Assembly: GCA_007026445.1 (NCBI GenBank)
Contig: VDMD01000004.1
Coordinates: 1,674,001-1,738,000 of the forward strand
Length of the DNA: 64,000 bases
Source: Schizophyllum amplum
Lineage: Eukaryota > Basidiomycota > Agaricomycetes > Agaricales > Schizophyllaceae
Reading direction: 5' to 3'
Each line of letters starts with the position of its first letter. Within the stretch, counting starts at the first letter, position 1. The translations under genes were made by a program, and so were the position numbers. This document shows, piece by piece, positions 10,653-22,625 of the stretch. The notes beneath the pieces were generated by a model. It was given only the letters and a program-made list of their open reading frames with translations. It was not told where the DNA came from and ran no database searches.

Positions 10653-11350
10653 ATATCATCGACCTAACGCAACTTACTTATTAGATCATGGTTTATTATA
10701 CGGCCCGCCCTGCACTCCCATTCTCTGACACGATCATAGTATTACTACCCACTCCGCTCTGCTCGCGTTATCGTCCCTTTCTGCTGCACCGACCATTCAT
10801 GTACATACCCTTGCACCCCCTGTCCCGCCCGCCCCCTCTTGCCTTTGCATACTAGTACGCCTGTCCGCGTCCCCAGTGCTGGATATTGCTTTATATGTGT
10901 TTGCATAATCGCGGCTTCGCTGACTCTGTACCTACTTAATCAACTCTTCTGGTCATGCGTGATCTATCATGGTGCAAACCATATATTTGCAGGCATATAC
11001 AGATACAGTAAGTACCAGCAGACTCGCAGGATCGCCTGACGCGTACCTGGGAAGTGCCGCATAATCGCGCAGGGTTCAGAGCTTGTCGTCGATAGGAAGC
11101 TACCTTGAGATTGTAGTAAGGTTTCGGCGTGGTCATATCTGCGAGGCAGCACTTCTTTGTCCTTCGATGTGAATTCCTCAAGCTTGCCTCAAGCTGCAGG
11201 CGCCATTTCTGATGCGAAGTTGAACTTCCTCATGCGGATAAGGTGCTACTCCCATTGATGTGATCGACATTTTCCAAGGCTTGTCTCGATCACTTTAGCG
11301 CTCGCGCGCATTGTTCCTCGAGGGCAACCACCATCGACTTCACAGCCGCC
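10653..11350. other. Intergenic region Ras GEF-DRS1
   Basis: Holds the Ras GEF 3' UTR and the DRS1 promoter. Short frames on both strands show no conserved sequence. I see no repeat or RNA gene. Confidence 0.5.
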
Positions 11351-13949
11351 ATGTCGGACTACTTGATGACGATTGACTCGGACACGGAGGAGGCTGTCCC
11401 ACAGAAGTCCGCCAAGCCAGAGGCGGACGGTCCTCAATTGGATGGGGGGTTCACGTTCGACCTTACGGGGGATTCGTATGCCGACATTCTCGGCCAGAAC
11501 GGCGGGTTCGAGGATGTGGTGAAGGAAGGCACGAAGCCGGTGCGTGACTATATTGTGGTAATAATGGCCTTGCGCGCTGAACTACTGCAGGCACCTATTT
11601 CTGTAGACGACATCATCGCACGCCGTAAACTGAAGCGCAAGCGCGAGGCTGACGCGGCAGACGCGGATGAGGACGAGTCAGACGCAGATGAAGAGGAGGA
11701 AGATGAAGATGATGATCTTGAGGACGCGGATGACGAGTCCGAGGAAGATCCCCTCGCCACATCTGACGAAGAGGATGTTCCGCGGGTGAGGGCGGCGATG
11801 ATGAAGACGAGGACGACGACGACAGCTCCTCCGACGACTCTGAAGAGGAAACACAAGCGGAGAAGGACCGCAAAACAGCTTTCTTCGACTCAGAAGTCCG
11901 TGCGACGGAAGAGCACTCATCTTTCCTCACCATGAACCTCTCGCGCCCCATTCTGAAGGCGCTCACTACGCTTGGTTTCACAAAACCTACGCCCATCCAG
12001 GCTGCTACAATCCCGGTCTCGCTGCTTGGAAAGGACGTGGTGGGTGGTGCTGTCACGGGTTCAGGAAAGACAGCTGCGTTTACGATCCCCATGCTTGAGC
12101 GCCTGCTGTACCGCGACAAGGGCAAGAAAGCCGCTGCGACACGGTGCTTGGTTCTTGTACCTACTCGAGAACTGGCGGTGCAGTGCTTCGAGGTCAGCAA
12201 GAAATTGGCAGCGCATACTGACATCCAATTCGCTCTCATCGTTGGTATGTGTATCCTACATAATCTTGCACGCTTTTTGACGTAACATAGGTGGTCTGTC
12301 GGTGAAGGCACAAGAGGCGACTCTTCGGACTCGTCCCGACGTCGTCATAGCCACGCCGGGTCGTCTCATCGACCACATTCACAATTCGCCGTCCTTCACA
12401 CTCGACAATCTCGACATCCTCGTCCTCGATGAGGCTGATCGCATGTTGTCCGATGGATTTGCGGACGAGCTCGCCGAGATCATAAAAGCTTGCCCCAAGT
12501 CACGCCAGACGATGCTATTCTCAGCGACGATGACGGACTCTGTGGACGAACTTGTCCGAATGTCGCTGGACAAGCCCGTTCGTCTCTTCGTTGACCCTAA
12601 GCGCAGTACGGCCAAAGGCCTGGTGCAGGAGTTTGTCCGCGTGCGGTCAGGGCGGGAGAAGGAGCGCTCACCCTTACTCGTCTCGCTCTGCACCAGGACG
12701 TTCAAGTCGCACGTCATCATCTTTGTGCGGAGCAAGAAGCTTGCACACCAGCTTCGCATAGTCTTCGGGCTTCTGGGATTGAAGTGCGGCGAGCTTCACG
12801 GTGACCTCTCCCAAGAACAGGTCAGCTCTTATCTAGCGATGCTATCCCCGATGCTAACCAGCCTCATCAGCGCCTGAACGCCCTGCAGCAGTTCCGCGAC
12901 GGCGGCGTCGATTTCTTGATGGCTACCGACCTGGCTTCTCGCGGTTTGGATATCAAGGGCGTCGAGACCGTCATCAACTACGATATGCCGGGGCAGCTGG
13001 CGCAGTACCTCCATCGCGTCGGTCGTACGGCTCGTGCGAACACCAAGGGTCGCTCTGTCACTCTCGTCGGCGAAGGAGATCGCAAGATGCTCAAAGCTGC
13101 CATCAAGCACAGCTCCGGTCAAGACCAGATCCGCCACCGAACTGTACCTACGGAAGTGGTCACTAAATGGACGGAGAAGTTGGAGGGGCTCAAGGACGAG
13201 ATTTCGGAGATCCTCAAGGAGGAGAAAGAGGAAAAGCAGGCAAGTTCTTTCGCTGTCGCTGTGGCACTGAAGGCGAGGTAGTGACCTCCTTTGAAGATGC
13301 AGCAAGCGGAGATGGAGCTCCGCAAAGGACAGAACCTGATCGAGCACGAGAAGGAGATCTTTTCGCGCCCCGCACGGACATGGTTCCAGACCGGAAAGGA
13401 GAAGGAGGCCGCGGAAGGTATGTCGTCGACAACATCGGTCAGTGTGAGACCCGGAAATTGACTGTCTTGCTCAGCTGTCAGTAAGCAGCAGTACGAGGAT
13501 GGCTTTGACATGACAAAGGCGCCTAAACACAAGAAAGGAGAGGACGAGCCAAAGGTGCGACTACTGTTTCTCATCTTCGGTATTTTGCTGACGCCGACGC
13601 ATAGCCTAAGCGGGACAAGTTCTCCGGCCTCTCGCGTAAGGCCAAAAGGCGAAAGCTTGCGAATGAAGAGGACGAGGAAGACTCGAAGGCGGTCAACGCC
13701 GCCATCCGCTCCGCAAAGAAGGCAACTCGTCCGACGAAGATCGGTCTGCCGGAGGCGCGCACGGCAAAGCCCGCCAAGAGCAAGAAGAAGGGGAAACCGA
13801 CGAAGGTCACAGGCTCTCGTCCTGGTGGAACGTTCGACCGGGATCTGGGGCAAAAGGGGGCGAAGACTGAGGGTGTACGCGCAAAGAAGAGTGATGCAGT
13901 CGGCCGGGTGGGGAAGAAGCCTGGGAAGCGAAAGGGCAAGGGGAAATAG
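11351..13949 (+). CDS. DRS1: DEAD-box RNA helicase Drs1 (DDX27 family), apparent -1 frameshift
   Basis: ATP-dependent RNA helicase of 60S ribosomal subunit assembly, nucleolar, about 762 aa. Exons are 11351-11539, 11591-12244, 12291-12820, 12871-13239, 13297-13417, 13475-13554 and 13605-13949. The N-terminus is strongly acidic. The helicase core shows the Q motif (FTKPTPIQ), Walker A GSGKT near residue 220, DEAD near 327, SAT, RGLDI, and motif [10 protein letters not shown] near 505. The C-terminus is Lys-rich, matching the family's nucleolar tail. The block RPARTWFQT is characteristic of Drs1/DDX27. One base seems missing in the GGG at 11784-11786, inside the acidic region: the downstream frame resumes with [15 protein letters not shown]. 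The intron at 13240-13296 begins GCAAGT, a classic GC-AG donor. Since the gene is essential in yeast, the frame break is most likely a sequencing error. Confidence 0.92.
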
Positions 13950-14247
13950 AGAAGTTTTTCCTGTATCTTTTCATCTCCGTGTATGGCGCGCGCGTGAATT
14001 CGCTTGATTGCGGTTTGATCGTGATGTTGTACTTCCCGGAAAGTCACCGTGAGAACGTTGAGCCTCGAGCAGCTGATGTTCGCCAGTCAACCGTGCGAAG
14101 TTCCTGAGGTGGTAGCGGCAGTGGCCGAGCGTCATGTGATTGGTTCCCGCGTCGCGTCGCCGCCGATCAGACCAGGGTTTGTTCCCGCCGCGACGCGTCG
14201 GTGGTCCCCCATTTACCAGGAGACCTTCCTCGCCATCAACACACATA

Positions 14248-17200
14248 ATGAACGGAGACGCGTTCTCATCTCTAGCGCTGATCCAGCTCCCCTCTCCGTC
14301 GCGGATACTGACTACGTCATGTTGTCCAGACAAAGATCTCATCCTGCTAATATCCCGCATCGGCGGTCAAGATCGCATGAGCCTCTGGAAGATACAAGGT
14401 CAGAAGAAATGGGATGTCAATGTGGGAAGTGAAGCATCCCAGAGCGAGCATATCGTCGGCATTGCATGGAGTCCGGACGGTATGTCGACTGCCCCGATCT
14501 GTCCAGTACGCTGAATTGTGAAGGTCTTTGACCAGGCCAGAGTATCGCAGTCGCGCATGACCCTCCGCGTATCACGCTGCATTCCATCCAAGACGGACGT
14601 GAACAGTCTTCTTTCCCACTGGACTGTGCCACCCGTCTCGCATCTCTTTGGTGGTTCAAGGACGAACGTCCGCAAACAAAACCGGTTATTCCGGATATAT
14701 TCAAGAGAAACGGTGTTGTTGTGCGTACTTTGCGAGTGACGAAGTGCTGGCGCTGATACGGGCTGAAGACAGGATCGTCTTTGTATACTCTACGGACTTT
14801 GCCTCTCTTAGACCACCTCGCAGAAGAGTCGGCAAGCCTGACGTGGGTGAATTTGTGGCCAAAAGAAATTGACGTTTTGACGCACCGATAACAGGGCTAC
14901 TGACCTTTTCGCCTTTCAGGGGAGCGCTACCAAGGCTAAGCCCAAGAAGAGCGTCCCCGATGCCCTTGTGAATTGGCCAACACTACCATATGACCCGGCT
15001 CTGTCCTCCGTTGCATCTGTTGCACAAGGCAAGGCATCAGGAGCAGACTTTGCGGATGATGTCGACCTCGACAACCTCGACAGCATCTTGGCCGCCGCTG
15101 ACGAAGGAGGACGCATCTACACCTTTCTAGATGGCTGCTTTCCAATGGGTGCCGCGTCGTACGCTTCTCCCGCGCCGTACACTTCCCTCGACTTGTACAA
15201 GCATCCACTCGAGCCGCTGTTCTTTTTCCACCCTATGGTTATGGTGGACACTAGGTCAAGCACAGATGTACTTCCGACCACGCTAGACATCCGTCTGCTC
15301 CGAGAGCGGCACGTGCGGGACTTTGCGAGGCTGTCCTCCGCGGCGCGCGAGCTCGTGCATTACATGACGCGGCTGACCAAGGACATGCGCGACGTGTGGT
15401 ATGGCGGGGAGTCGCACTCGGGGCGCGGCTGCTGGGCCCAAAGTTCCTCTCTGAGTTCGAGAAGAAACAGCAGGAGTTCCGCCGTGAGTTGTGGCGCGCG
15501 ATCTATCACGAATGCACGCTGACGGTTTCTAGAATACCAGGCTGCCGGCATGCTGGACTTGACGCACCTGCTGGTGACGGGCAAGTGCACCGAGTCGCTC
15601 GCAGACTTCTTGGCCAGCAGCGAGCACACGGGCGACAGGGTGCGTATGACCTTATTGTTTCGCGCTCGGCGCTTTGATAGAACATATGCTATAGGCACTG
15701 CAACGATGGGACACGACGGTGACGGAAGCACTAGCGAAACTGCGAGACACTGCCGAAAGGCGGGTCGCCCCAGCCTGCCAGAGACTACATCTCATTCTGG
15801 AAGAAGTGTTGGGGTGGTCACAACTGTAGGCTATATCCGCGGAGTGAAATATGCAGCTGACGACTCCACATAGGCCCCAGTACGAGCTCTTCGACCTAAA
15901 TCGCGCAGAAGTTCAGAGATGCCTCGATATGATCGGAAGAGGAGTGATCATCTTCAACTGGCTTGCGACAGCGGCGCGAGAGGAGCTCATGAGGTTCAGG
16001 GAGTTCATCTCCTGGGTGCGACATGGTGAGCAGGTTTCTATTCCCACATTTCCGGCTGACAGTATTACAGAGACAGCGCGCGCGCGGAGTCCAGCAGCCA
16101 CCGAACTTCCACCCCCGACACACGATCTCCTCGAGGTCAACAATTTTATGGAACAGAGCCTTGCAGGAAGCATCATAGACGGTTGGTTTATCAGCGGCGC
16201 GCCGACTTTTCCGCCTAATGAGATCGGTATGCCGGCGCAGTCGTCGCTCGCCTCAGTGTTGGCGCGCGCGCGCGAGGCAGCAGACATCCCTGGCTTCGTC
16301 TCGATCGGTGTTGTACGTGGGGGCTAGGGTGCGAGGGCAGGTCACTCTAATCTTGTCGCAGAATATCGAGCGCCTGGACCACCACGCGATGGAGCGCAAC
16401 GTGAGCGTACTCGTGGAAGAGATTGTGAACAGCTGCTCCAAAATTTTTGCCTCGGGGGCGGGCGCGCCCTCGCGGTCGACTGTGGCCGTACGCGGACAGG
16501 ACCCCGAGCAGGCGCTGCCGGCTCCGGTGGTGCCCGAGAACATTAGATCCGCCTTCACGAAGGAAAGGGTGATCAGGCGCGAAGGTCAGGTTAGAGGGTG
16601 GTCATATCTGCCTCGCGCGCGTGTGCCTGATGCCCATTTTCCTTCTTGTCGCAGGGCGGGGGGCTGGTGCAGTATCTGGCCATGGGACTGCGCGCCGAGG
16701 ACCGGTCCGCGCGTACGTGGCGTGTTCATCGAGCGTGTTCTGGGCTGACGGGAGCTTCGATCGCAGTGTGCGTGGTGCGGCAGCCGTACGCGGCGGGGCG
16801 GGTTGCGCTGCCGTACAGCTTTGACGTTGCGCTGCTTGCGTGCTCGGCGGACGGGGATTCGTTCGACATACTCGAAGGAGACTTTTTCGACGACGAAGAG
16901 CTGCTGATCGTCGTGCGCGGGCGCGACGAGCAAGGTGCGTTCGCGTTTTGCATCCCTCCCATGACGCAGGCTCATGTATGATCTTGATCGGGGGAAGCAG
17001 AAGCGGTCTATTTAGCGAGCGTCGGCTACCATGACTTAGGGTATCAAACGCTAGCGGTGCCCGGTTCTACGAGCCGCGAAAATCTGCTGCTGGAGGTGAT
17101 GGCGCGGTGCGAGGCGGGGGAGGTGCGTGGGCGAGCGCGCGCGCAAGGATGACGCGGGTAGGGTGGGCTGACTAGATGTTCTTTGCGCAGATGGCCGCGG

Positions 17201-17403
17201 TGGAGATGCCGATCAAGAAGAGTCGGCGGCTGGTGGGATGTCGTTCTGGCGCGGTGTCGCTTGCGGTGAACGGACGTGCTGGGCGGCGAGTGGCGTGCGT
17301 GCTGGACGGTGCGGGGACGAAGATGGAGTGCATCGATGTGGAGGGGGATGAGGAGGAGGACGAGGAGGGGGAGGGGGAGAGTTCGATGATGGAGGCTGAG
17401 TAG
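14248..17403 (+). CDS. APC4: Anaphase-promoting complex subunit 4 (two cancelling frameshifts)
   Basis: Scaffold subunit of the APC/C ubiquitin ligase, about 849 aa in 12 exons: 14248-14479, 14536-14720, 14769-14842, 14895-15483, 15533-15639, 15695-15825, 15874-16025, 16071-16312, 16362-16584, 16655-16934, 17001-17122 and 17191-17403. The N-terminal WD40-like part contains IVGIAWSPDGQSIAVAHD. The middle helical APC4 domain includes WYGGESHSG, KFLSEFEKKQQEF and ELFDLNRAEV. VQYLAMGL and the acidic FFDDEELLIVV follow. The tail is very acidic. A base is missing in the G-run at 15420-15423 and one is extra in the six-G run at 16658-16663. Everything between is conserved in the shifted frame. Intron 2 uses acceptor GAAG. 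The region around 16700-16760 is the least certain in frame. Identification rests on recalled family sequence and overall architecture. Confidence 0.85.
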
Positions 17404-17860
17404 ACTCGTCACTCGTGGCTGGCTGAGACATGATCTTTCATCTCGGGGTCGGGCCGATCGGAGGCGTTAGTTATCGCGGACCTCGCGACGAAATGAGTGC
17501 GATAATTGTGGGGTGAGCGTTTGGGTCCGCGGAGCTTTTGGCTGGTTTAGGACGTCCGAATGTGGCATCTTGGTTGTGGGCGTGCGGGGAGGCTGTTGCG
17601 GGTTTTGAAATGGGTGCGAACCTTGTCCTGGTGGGAAGCGCAGGCGGGCGGCTGGAGTCTGGCGTGCTATGATAGAGCGGAGATGATGGCCATTCGGGGC
17701 AGGAGGCATGGCGGCGGCAGGAGGCGTGCGGCGAGGCTTTCTGGTCGTGGGCAGTTTCCAAACTGGGTGCCGTGACGCGAGCTTCTCCATTGAGCGCAAT
17801 CTATAAATCAAAGTCAAACCGGCTCTTCCTCCCACCCACCGTGAACCGTGAACGTCCGCG
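17404..17860. other. Intergenic region APC4-bZIP
   Basis: Contains the APC4 3' UTR and the bZIP promoter, with a TATA-like element at 17802-17808. A minus-strand open frame here reads low-complexity Pro/Arg/His sequence and is probably a shadow of GC-rich DNA. Confidence 0.5.
17802..17808 (+). promoter_or_regulatory. TATA-like box of the bZIP gene
   Basis: TATAAAT lies 53 bp upstream of the bZIP start codon, a plausible distance for a short fungal leader. No other TATA-like match is nearer. Confidence 0.55.
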
Positions 17861-19360
17861 ATGCCGCCACCCGCCGCCGCTGCCGCCGCCGCCGCCGCTG
17901 CTGCCACCCCCAAGCAGGCCTCGCCGCTCGACGAGGACGCCCGGAAGGCTGATGTCGCGCTCAGAAAGAAGAAGAACGCAGACGCGCAGGCCGCTTTCAG
18001 ACAGCGGCGCGCTAATTACATCGCCACCCTCGAGGAAACAGGTAAACGTCGCGTCCGGGCCGTGTCCTGTTCGCCTCCATTATGTACTCATCATGTCCAT
18101 CCAGTCACTTCGCTCGAGCAAGTCGTCCTCCAACTCCAGGATTCCTGTCGCGAGGCCCAGCAGCAGGCCCATGAGAGCAAACAGCAGGCCGCCCGTCTCC
18201 GCCACGAGCTCCGCGACCGCGATCGCATCTGGCGCTCGCTCGTCGACGCCCGCAAGTCCACCCATGATCCGCACGACGACCTCCCATTGCCACCCAACCT
18301 GTCGCCCATCCAGATGAGCGCACCGACGCCCTACGCCCAGGACGGCCTTTCTTACCGACCCTCCGACGATCCCGCCGCATGCGGGGCCTACGCCGCCGCC
18401 GATCCCTCATACCAGACATCCTACGCCGCTTCCGACTCCAGCACCGCGTCCGTGGCCGCATCCATGTCCCGCATGCCAAAATACTCGTACGACTACACAG
18501 GTCAGTCATCGCACGCACCCCGCACCTGTCCAGCCACTCAATACCCATCCCCAGATATGCACGCAACCGCCTCCCCCACCTTCACCGAGAGTCCGTCCCT
18601 CACCTCCCCCACCATCACATCCCAAGATCTCTCCTACGCCCCCCGCTATCCGGGCGACGACTCAAAAGCGGCCCTCGCGGCCCTCGACAGTGCCGCACCA
18701 TACGTCTTCTCAAACAGCCGTTCCATTTCCCCCTCCTCCACCCCGCCCTCGTCCTCCGCCGCGCTTGGTGCGCCCTACCAATTCTATCCGGAAAACAACG
18801 GCATCTCGGAGCACCCGGACTACGCCGCCTACCGCCGCTACAACCATCCTGCAACTGCCACAGATCTCGCACTGCACGGCGGCGACCCATCCCTCGGCGG
18901 CCCCGCCAGCGACGCGCTCCGCATGCGCTTCGGCGGAGCCGCACCCGCGCCCACACGCCGTGACTCCGCGCCGAACGGTATGACCGCTCCCTTCGGCGGT
19001 AGCGACCACAGCTCGGGCTCCCCCCGCAGCGACGGCGAACAAGCACCGAACGGCAACCCGCGCAAGCGTCCTGCGTCTGACTCTGCACGGCAGGCGCTCG
19101 ACCAGGTGCGATCGGGGCAGGCGACTGACTCCGCGCGGCAGTCCCTTTCGCCCTCGCCCGGTCCCGGTCCCATGTCCGGCACGCTTGCGGTGATCAAGGC
19201 GCAGGCATTTGGTGCACTCCGCCGGACGCGCACGCGGAAGAAAACCTCCGAGAGCGCGGCGCGGGTGGCCATGGACGTGCTCGAGGCGCGGGGGATCGGG
19301 ATGGGCGTGCCAAAGGGAGCGAAGCGACAACGCCTGGACGAGGACGATCTGGACGCGTAG
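17861..19360 (+). CDS. bZIP transcription factor
   Basis: A basic leucine-zipper protein, about 460 aa with both introns removed (exons 17861-18041, 18105-18500, 18555-19360). Residues 5-15 are a polyalanine run. The basic region at about 39-58 contains NADAQAAFRQRRANYI, and a leucine zipper runs on through LEETVTSLEQVVLQLQ. The rest is Ser/Pro/Ala-rich, with a basic patch near the C-terminus (RRTRTRKKT). Both introns (63 and 54 nt) are multiples of three without stops, so the unspliced frame is also open (499 aa). Removal of the first is favoured because it makes the zipper heptads continuous. The alanine run, right after the start codon, is encoded by GCC-rich repeats that may vary in length. 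Target genes cannot be inferred. Confidence 0.85.
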   Translation: MPPPAAAAAAAAAAATPKQASPLDEDARKADVALRKKKNADAQAAFRQRRANYIATLEETGKRRVRAVSCSPPLCTHHVHPVTSLEQVVLQLQDSCREAQQQAHESKQQAARLRHELRDRDRIWRSLVDARKSTHDPHDDLPLPPNLSPIQMSAPTPYAQDGLSYRPSDDPAACGAYAAADPSYQTSYAASDSSTASVAASMSRMPKYSYDYTGQSSHAPRTCPATQYPSPDMHATASPTFTESPSLTSPTITSQDLSYAPRYPGDDSKAALAALDSAAPYVFSNSRSISPSSTPPSSSAALGAPYQFYPENNGISEHPDYAAYRRYNHPATATDLALHGGDPSLGGPASDALRMRFGGAAPAPTRRDSAPNGMTAPFGGSDHSSGSPRSDGEQAPNGNPRKRPASDSARQALDQVRSGQATDSARQSLSPSPGPGPMSGTLAVIKAQAFGALRRTRTRKKTSESAARVAMDVLEARGIGMGVPKGAKRQRLDEDDLDA

Positions 19361-21352
19361 CGCGACTAGTGGCAGGGTGGCAACGACTGCCCCGCCCTGC
19401 ACGTTCCCACGATAGATAGATGCGCCCGGCTACCCCTCACCTCTTCCCTTTCCCTCATACCCATTATTCACTTCTTATCGGCCGACAGCTCTTGTTTTGT
19501 CGGCCCCTGCAACGCTCCCTTTGTCGTGGACAGCCATCACAACTTTCCTTCGTCCCGGATTGCAACGCTCCTGGTCTCGGATCGAAACGTCCCCTCCGCC
19601 TCGTATCGCAACGTCACGATTCCCCCGCCCCGGACTGCATGCTAGACTCAACAATCGCGGATCGTCTCCCAGCTTGCTTGCCACCGTGCTTTCTTGTGTA
19701 TTCTGTATGTATGTATCATATGCTGTAACATAAGCCTGCTCCTTCCATGCTATAAAGTGCTACTTCCATGTCGCAGGCTGCATCTTTGTTATAGGCTGCA
19801 TCTGTCATGTTTCTCATGCCATTGCTATGAACTGTTCGCGTTCCGTTCATGTTATATCTGGCCTTTCGTGTACATACTTGCTTGCTTCTCTCACCTTTTA
19901 TGCTCTGATGCCTCCATCATCGTTCAGTTTTCTTATTTCTTTCATGCTATACGACGCTTACGCTATTTACTCGTTATGCATCTCTTCTCTCCACTTCCGA
20001 CGACTCTTTCCAGCTTGCACTTCTTTATTCCAGCCTAGCTCGCGCTTCTTTATCTTTTACTTAAACAGTTCAATTGCTCTGGCATGGAATGTGACTTGCC
20101 TTCTATCCATCCATCATCGACTTGACGACTCCTTTGTCCATTGTCAGCTCCTTCGTCCTTTGTTCGCATGGGCTTCGATTTCGATGGCAGAATGCTCTCA
20201 GAGGAAGTGGGACGACTCGTGATTCGGTCTTTGTAAGTCAATCCCTCGGACCCGAGACCAACCGCCACCCCGGCGTGGATATTCTGAGCTCGCCCAACGT
20301 GGGTATGCATGCGCCCCTCTGGGATGCGAGACGCACCCTGTCGTGCGAGCGACTTTATCCGGATGTGGGAGGTGCGCGCGGTGGCGAAGATCAGCCACGA
20401 GGCGACTTTGTGGCAACGAGGCGCTACTGCGTTGACCTTCTCGCAGCATTTTCGCCCATATCGTGGTACAGTATCGAGCTTGAGATCTCTGGACTTTCTC
20501 TGCCTGCCGGCCGCTGCGGCGCTCCAATGCATCATCGCCTTCGGCTTCATGAATTATCCCGGTCTGGTCTGCTCTCACAGCAGTTGCACACAAATTCATT
20601 GCGCTACCGCTCTTTCAGATGACGCTCGTGCCCGTCCTATATGTACCCGCCTCTTCATCGCAGCTTCTCGGGACGTCTGTCACATCTTGTCTGCGTCCTG
20701 ACGGCGACGGGAGTCTTCGTGGCGTCCCCTGCAACCTTCTCGGCGTGACGTGCAGCCTTCTCGGCGGTCCCTGCGCTCTCGGCTTTCCCTGCTGCCTTCT
20801 CGGCATCCGATGCTGCCCTCTTAGAAGCACGTGCTTTTACTATCTCAGGTCCAGATCTGAGGTTTTGGGGCGTGGCAGACGGGCAGGCAGACCCACGGTT
20901 CGACAGGGGGTTCTCTTCGACGACTCGAATCAAACTCGAATACAGCAGCAGTATCACCTATCACCTCGCGATCGACGGTGGCGGCATCACCTCCAGTATC
21001 GTTGCCTTGAGGCTGCCGGCAATATCTTATCTCCAGGTAGGGAGACTGGTCTGTAATGGCGCGCCTTCCACTGGTCGGTGAGGGCAGACAGCCGGTGTAC
21101 CCGTGGCGAGCACGACTATCAGCACGACCTCCACGAAGTTTCAGGTTGATTGGGTGCTGAACCCTGAGCGCGGGTTGGGGGCTCCGTGTGCAGCGGCGCC
21201 GTCGCAGAGGGGGGCGGGTCGCGGGCTGATCGTACGGGGGTCAGACGCGATGCTGATCATGCTCGTGGTCACGGTCGTGTTCATGTTCGCGAGCTGCACG
21301 TGCAGGCGATAACCCTAGGCCCTGGTGGCAGCTGTTGGTTTGGAGCCACATA
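19361..21352. other. Gene-poor 2-kb region
   Basis: From 19400 to 20100 the + strand is T/C-rich, probably a long 3' region of the bZIP gene. Between 20100 and 21330 there are overlapping open frames of up to 166 codons on both strands, none with recognisable domains. The minus strand at 20690-20860 encodes a short imperfect Ala/Glu/Lys repeat (AEKAA-like units). The + strand at 21240-21300 encodes a hydrophobic stretch. Neither can be joined into a convincing gene, and an unrecognised small or decayed gene is possible. Confidence 0.45.
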
Positions 21353-22625
21353 TTACTTGACTTTGGGCACCGCAACGTCCCATTGTCCGCGAATTTCACT
21401 AGGGACATAATTTGTCAGCATGAGCTCGGGCATGAGGGAAAGTTGGACACATCTCGCTCGGTTGACAGGAAAGGTCATAGAAGGAGAGCAAACGCACTTC
21501 TTGTACTGCTGTGCCCACACAAGCATCGCGGGGGCCGCAAAAGTGACGAATGCGAAGATGGCGGCGTAAAGCCATGGGGCGACAGTGGAGACGCGTGCGC
21601 TGAGGCCGAGGGCAAACAGCACGAGCGCCATCGTGAGCCCAGCTTGAAGCGGGGCGGGGGAAGTCTGAAACGGAATAGATGAACACGAGAAGCCAAGGGG
21701 TACAGGGGAGAGCGTGAGCACAGGCGCGGGATGAAGATGAGCAGAGGCGCGGAGTGGCGCTACCCACCTGTAGCCGGCGGCGCAGCATCGGAAACAGGGC
21801 AAAGACCTCGACCGCGAAGAGTGTGAGCGCGAAAACGGCAAGATCGTGCGCAAGACGTGAGGCGAGAACGACCGAGGAAGAGATCGCGGCATTGGTCGAC
21901 AGGACGGAGGTCAGGCTGAAAGCAAGAGCGTCAGGACCAGCAGGAAGCGGGTGAGAACCAAAGCGCGGAGACTGGTTTGGACGCAAGGAGATGCTGAGAC
22001 GCACCGTTCGCGGGCATGGCCAGGCATCGGGGTGTAGTCCGCGAGGAGGGCGTTCAGAATGAACAACCCCGCGGCCATCGCCCATATGGAGTCCGACGAC
22101 GTCGCAGCGGTCAGCGTGCGCAAAACGGGCGCGAGGCACATGAGCGCGAGGAAAAGCAAAATCGATGCCTTGACCGCGCGCATCCCTGGCCCCAACACCT
22201 TCAGCTAAGAGGCCAACAACGCAGAGCGCAAAATGACTCACTATCCTCTCGCCGACGCGCGCGTTCAGAAACAGCGTGTGTAGATATTTCCCAAGCAAGA
22301 TAGCCCAGGAAGAAGCCAGTTATTGACACCCAGAGTAAAACGCGCGGGTCAAGGATGCGGTCTTTGAGCATCGTAAACGCGGATACAAAGATGGCGACGC
22401 TCGCCAGGTGCTGGGTAATCGCGCACGATAGAAACACCAGCGGCCAGTAGCTGTAGGGTCGAAAATTCGCTGTCGCGCTTGTTGTTCAGTGGCGAAGTAT
22501 CCCCACCATGTTCGCTAGCACTCACGGTTCCGCCGGAGGGAGGAGAGGAAGAGGCCTTTTGGGACATAGTTATCCGGGAACGGCTGCTGCTTCCACAGCA
22601 CCTTTTCCCATTTCTCCTCCGTCAT
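21353..22625 (-). CDS. GPI2: GPI-GlcNAc transferase subunit Gpi2 (PIG-C)
   Basis: Multi-pass ER membrane subunit of the enzyme that transfers GlcNAc to phosphatidylinositol, the first step of GPI-anchor synthesis. Length 289 aa. Exons in transcript order are 22526-22625, 22242-22469, 22005-22185, 21768-21915, 21498-21664 and 21353-21398. Family signatures are W-KVLWKQQPFPDNYVP at the start, RRNPNFRPYSYWPLVF across the first junction, SPVLRTLTAATS-type sequence (LAPVLRTLTAATSSDS), LLADYTP, NAAISSSVVLASRL, FALFPMLRRRL, and the closing GQWDVAVPKVK. Intron 2 uses the acceptor at CCAG just before the ATGCGC codons. An earlier TTAG would leave a 37-nt intron and break the frame. All phases agree with no frameshift. 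Two GPI-type secreted proteins occur elsewhere in the window, but there is no sign of co-regulation. Confidence 0.93.

Noticed and set aside
17467..17913. Minus-strand protein with polyalanine overlapping the bZIP start
   Set aside because: It is the complement of the GC-rich alanine repeat of the bZIP gene, with no conserved sequence.
18042..18104. Unspliced 499-residue bZIP protein
   Set aside because: The stretch has good splice signals, and its removal makes the leucine zipper continuous. Retention remains possible as an isoform, but is not the preferred model.
20050..20622. Two 166-codon frames on opposite strands
   Set aside because: They overlap each other almost fully, lack domains, and have ordinary non-coding composition. 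Length alone is not enough.
22188..22205. Earlier splice acceptor (CTTAG) for GPI2 exon 3
   Set aside because: It would make a 37-nt intron and put the conserved PIG-C sequence out of frame. The next CCAG gives 56 nt and the right phase.
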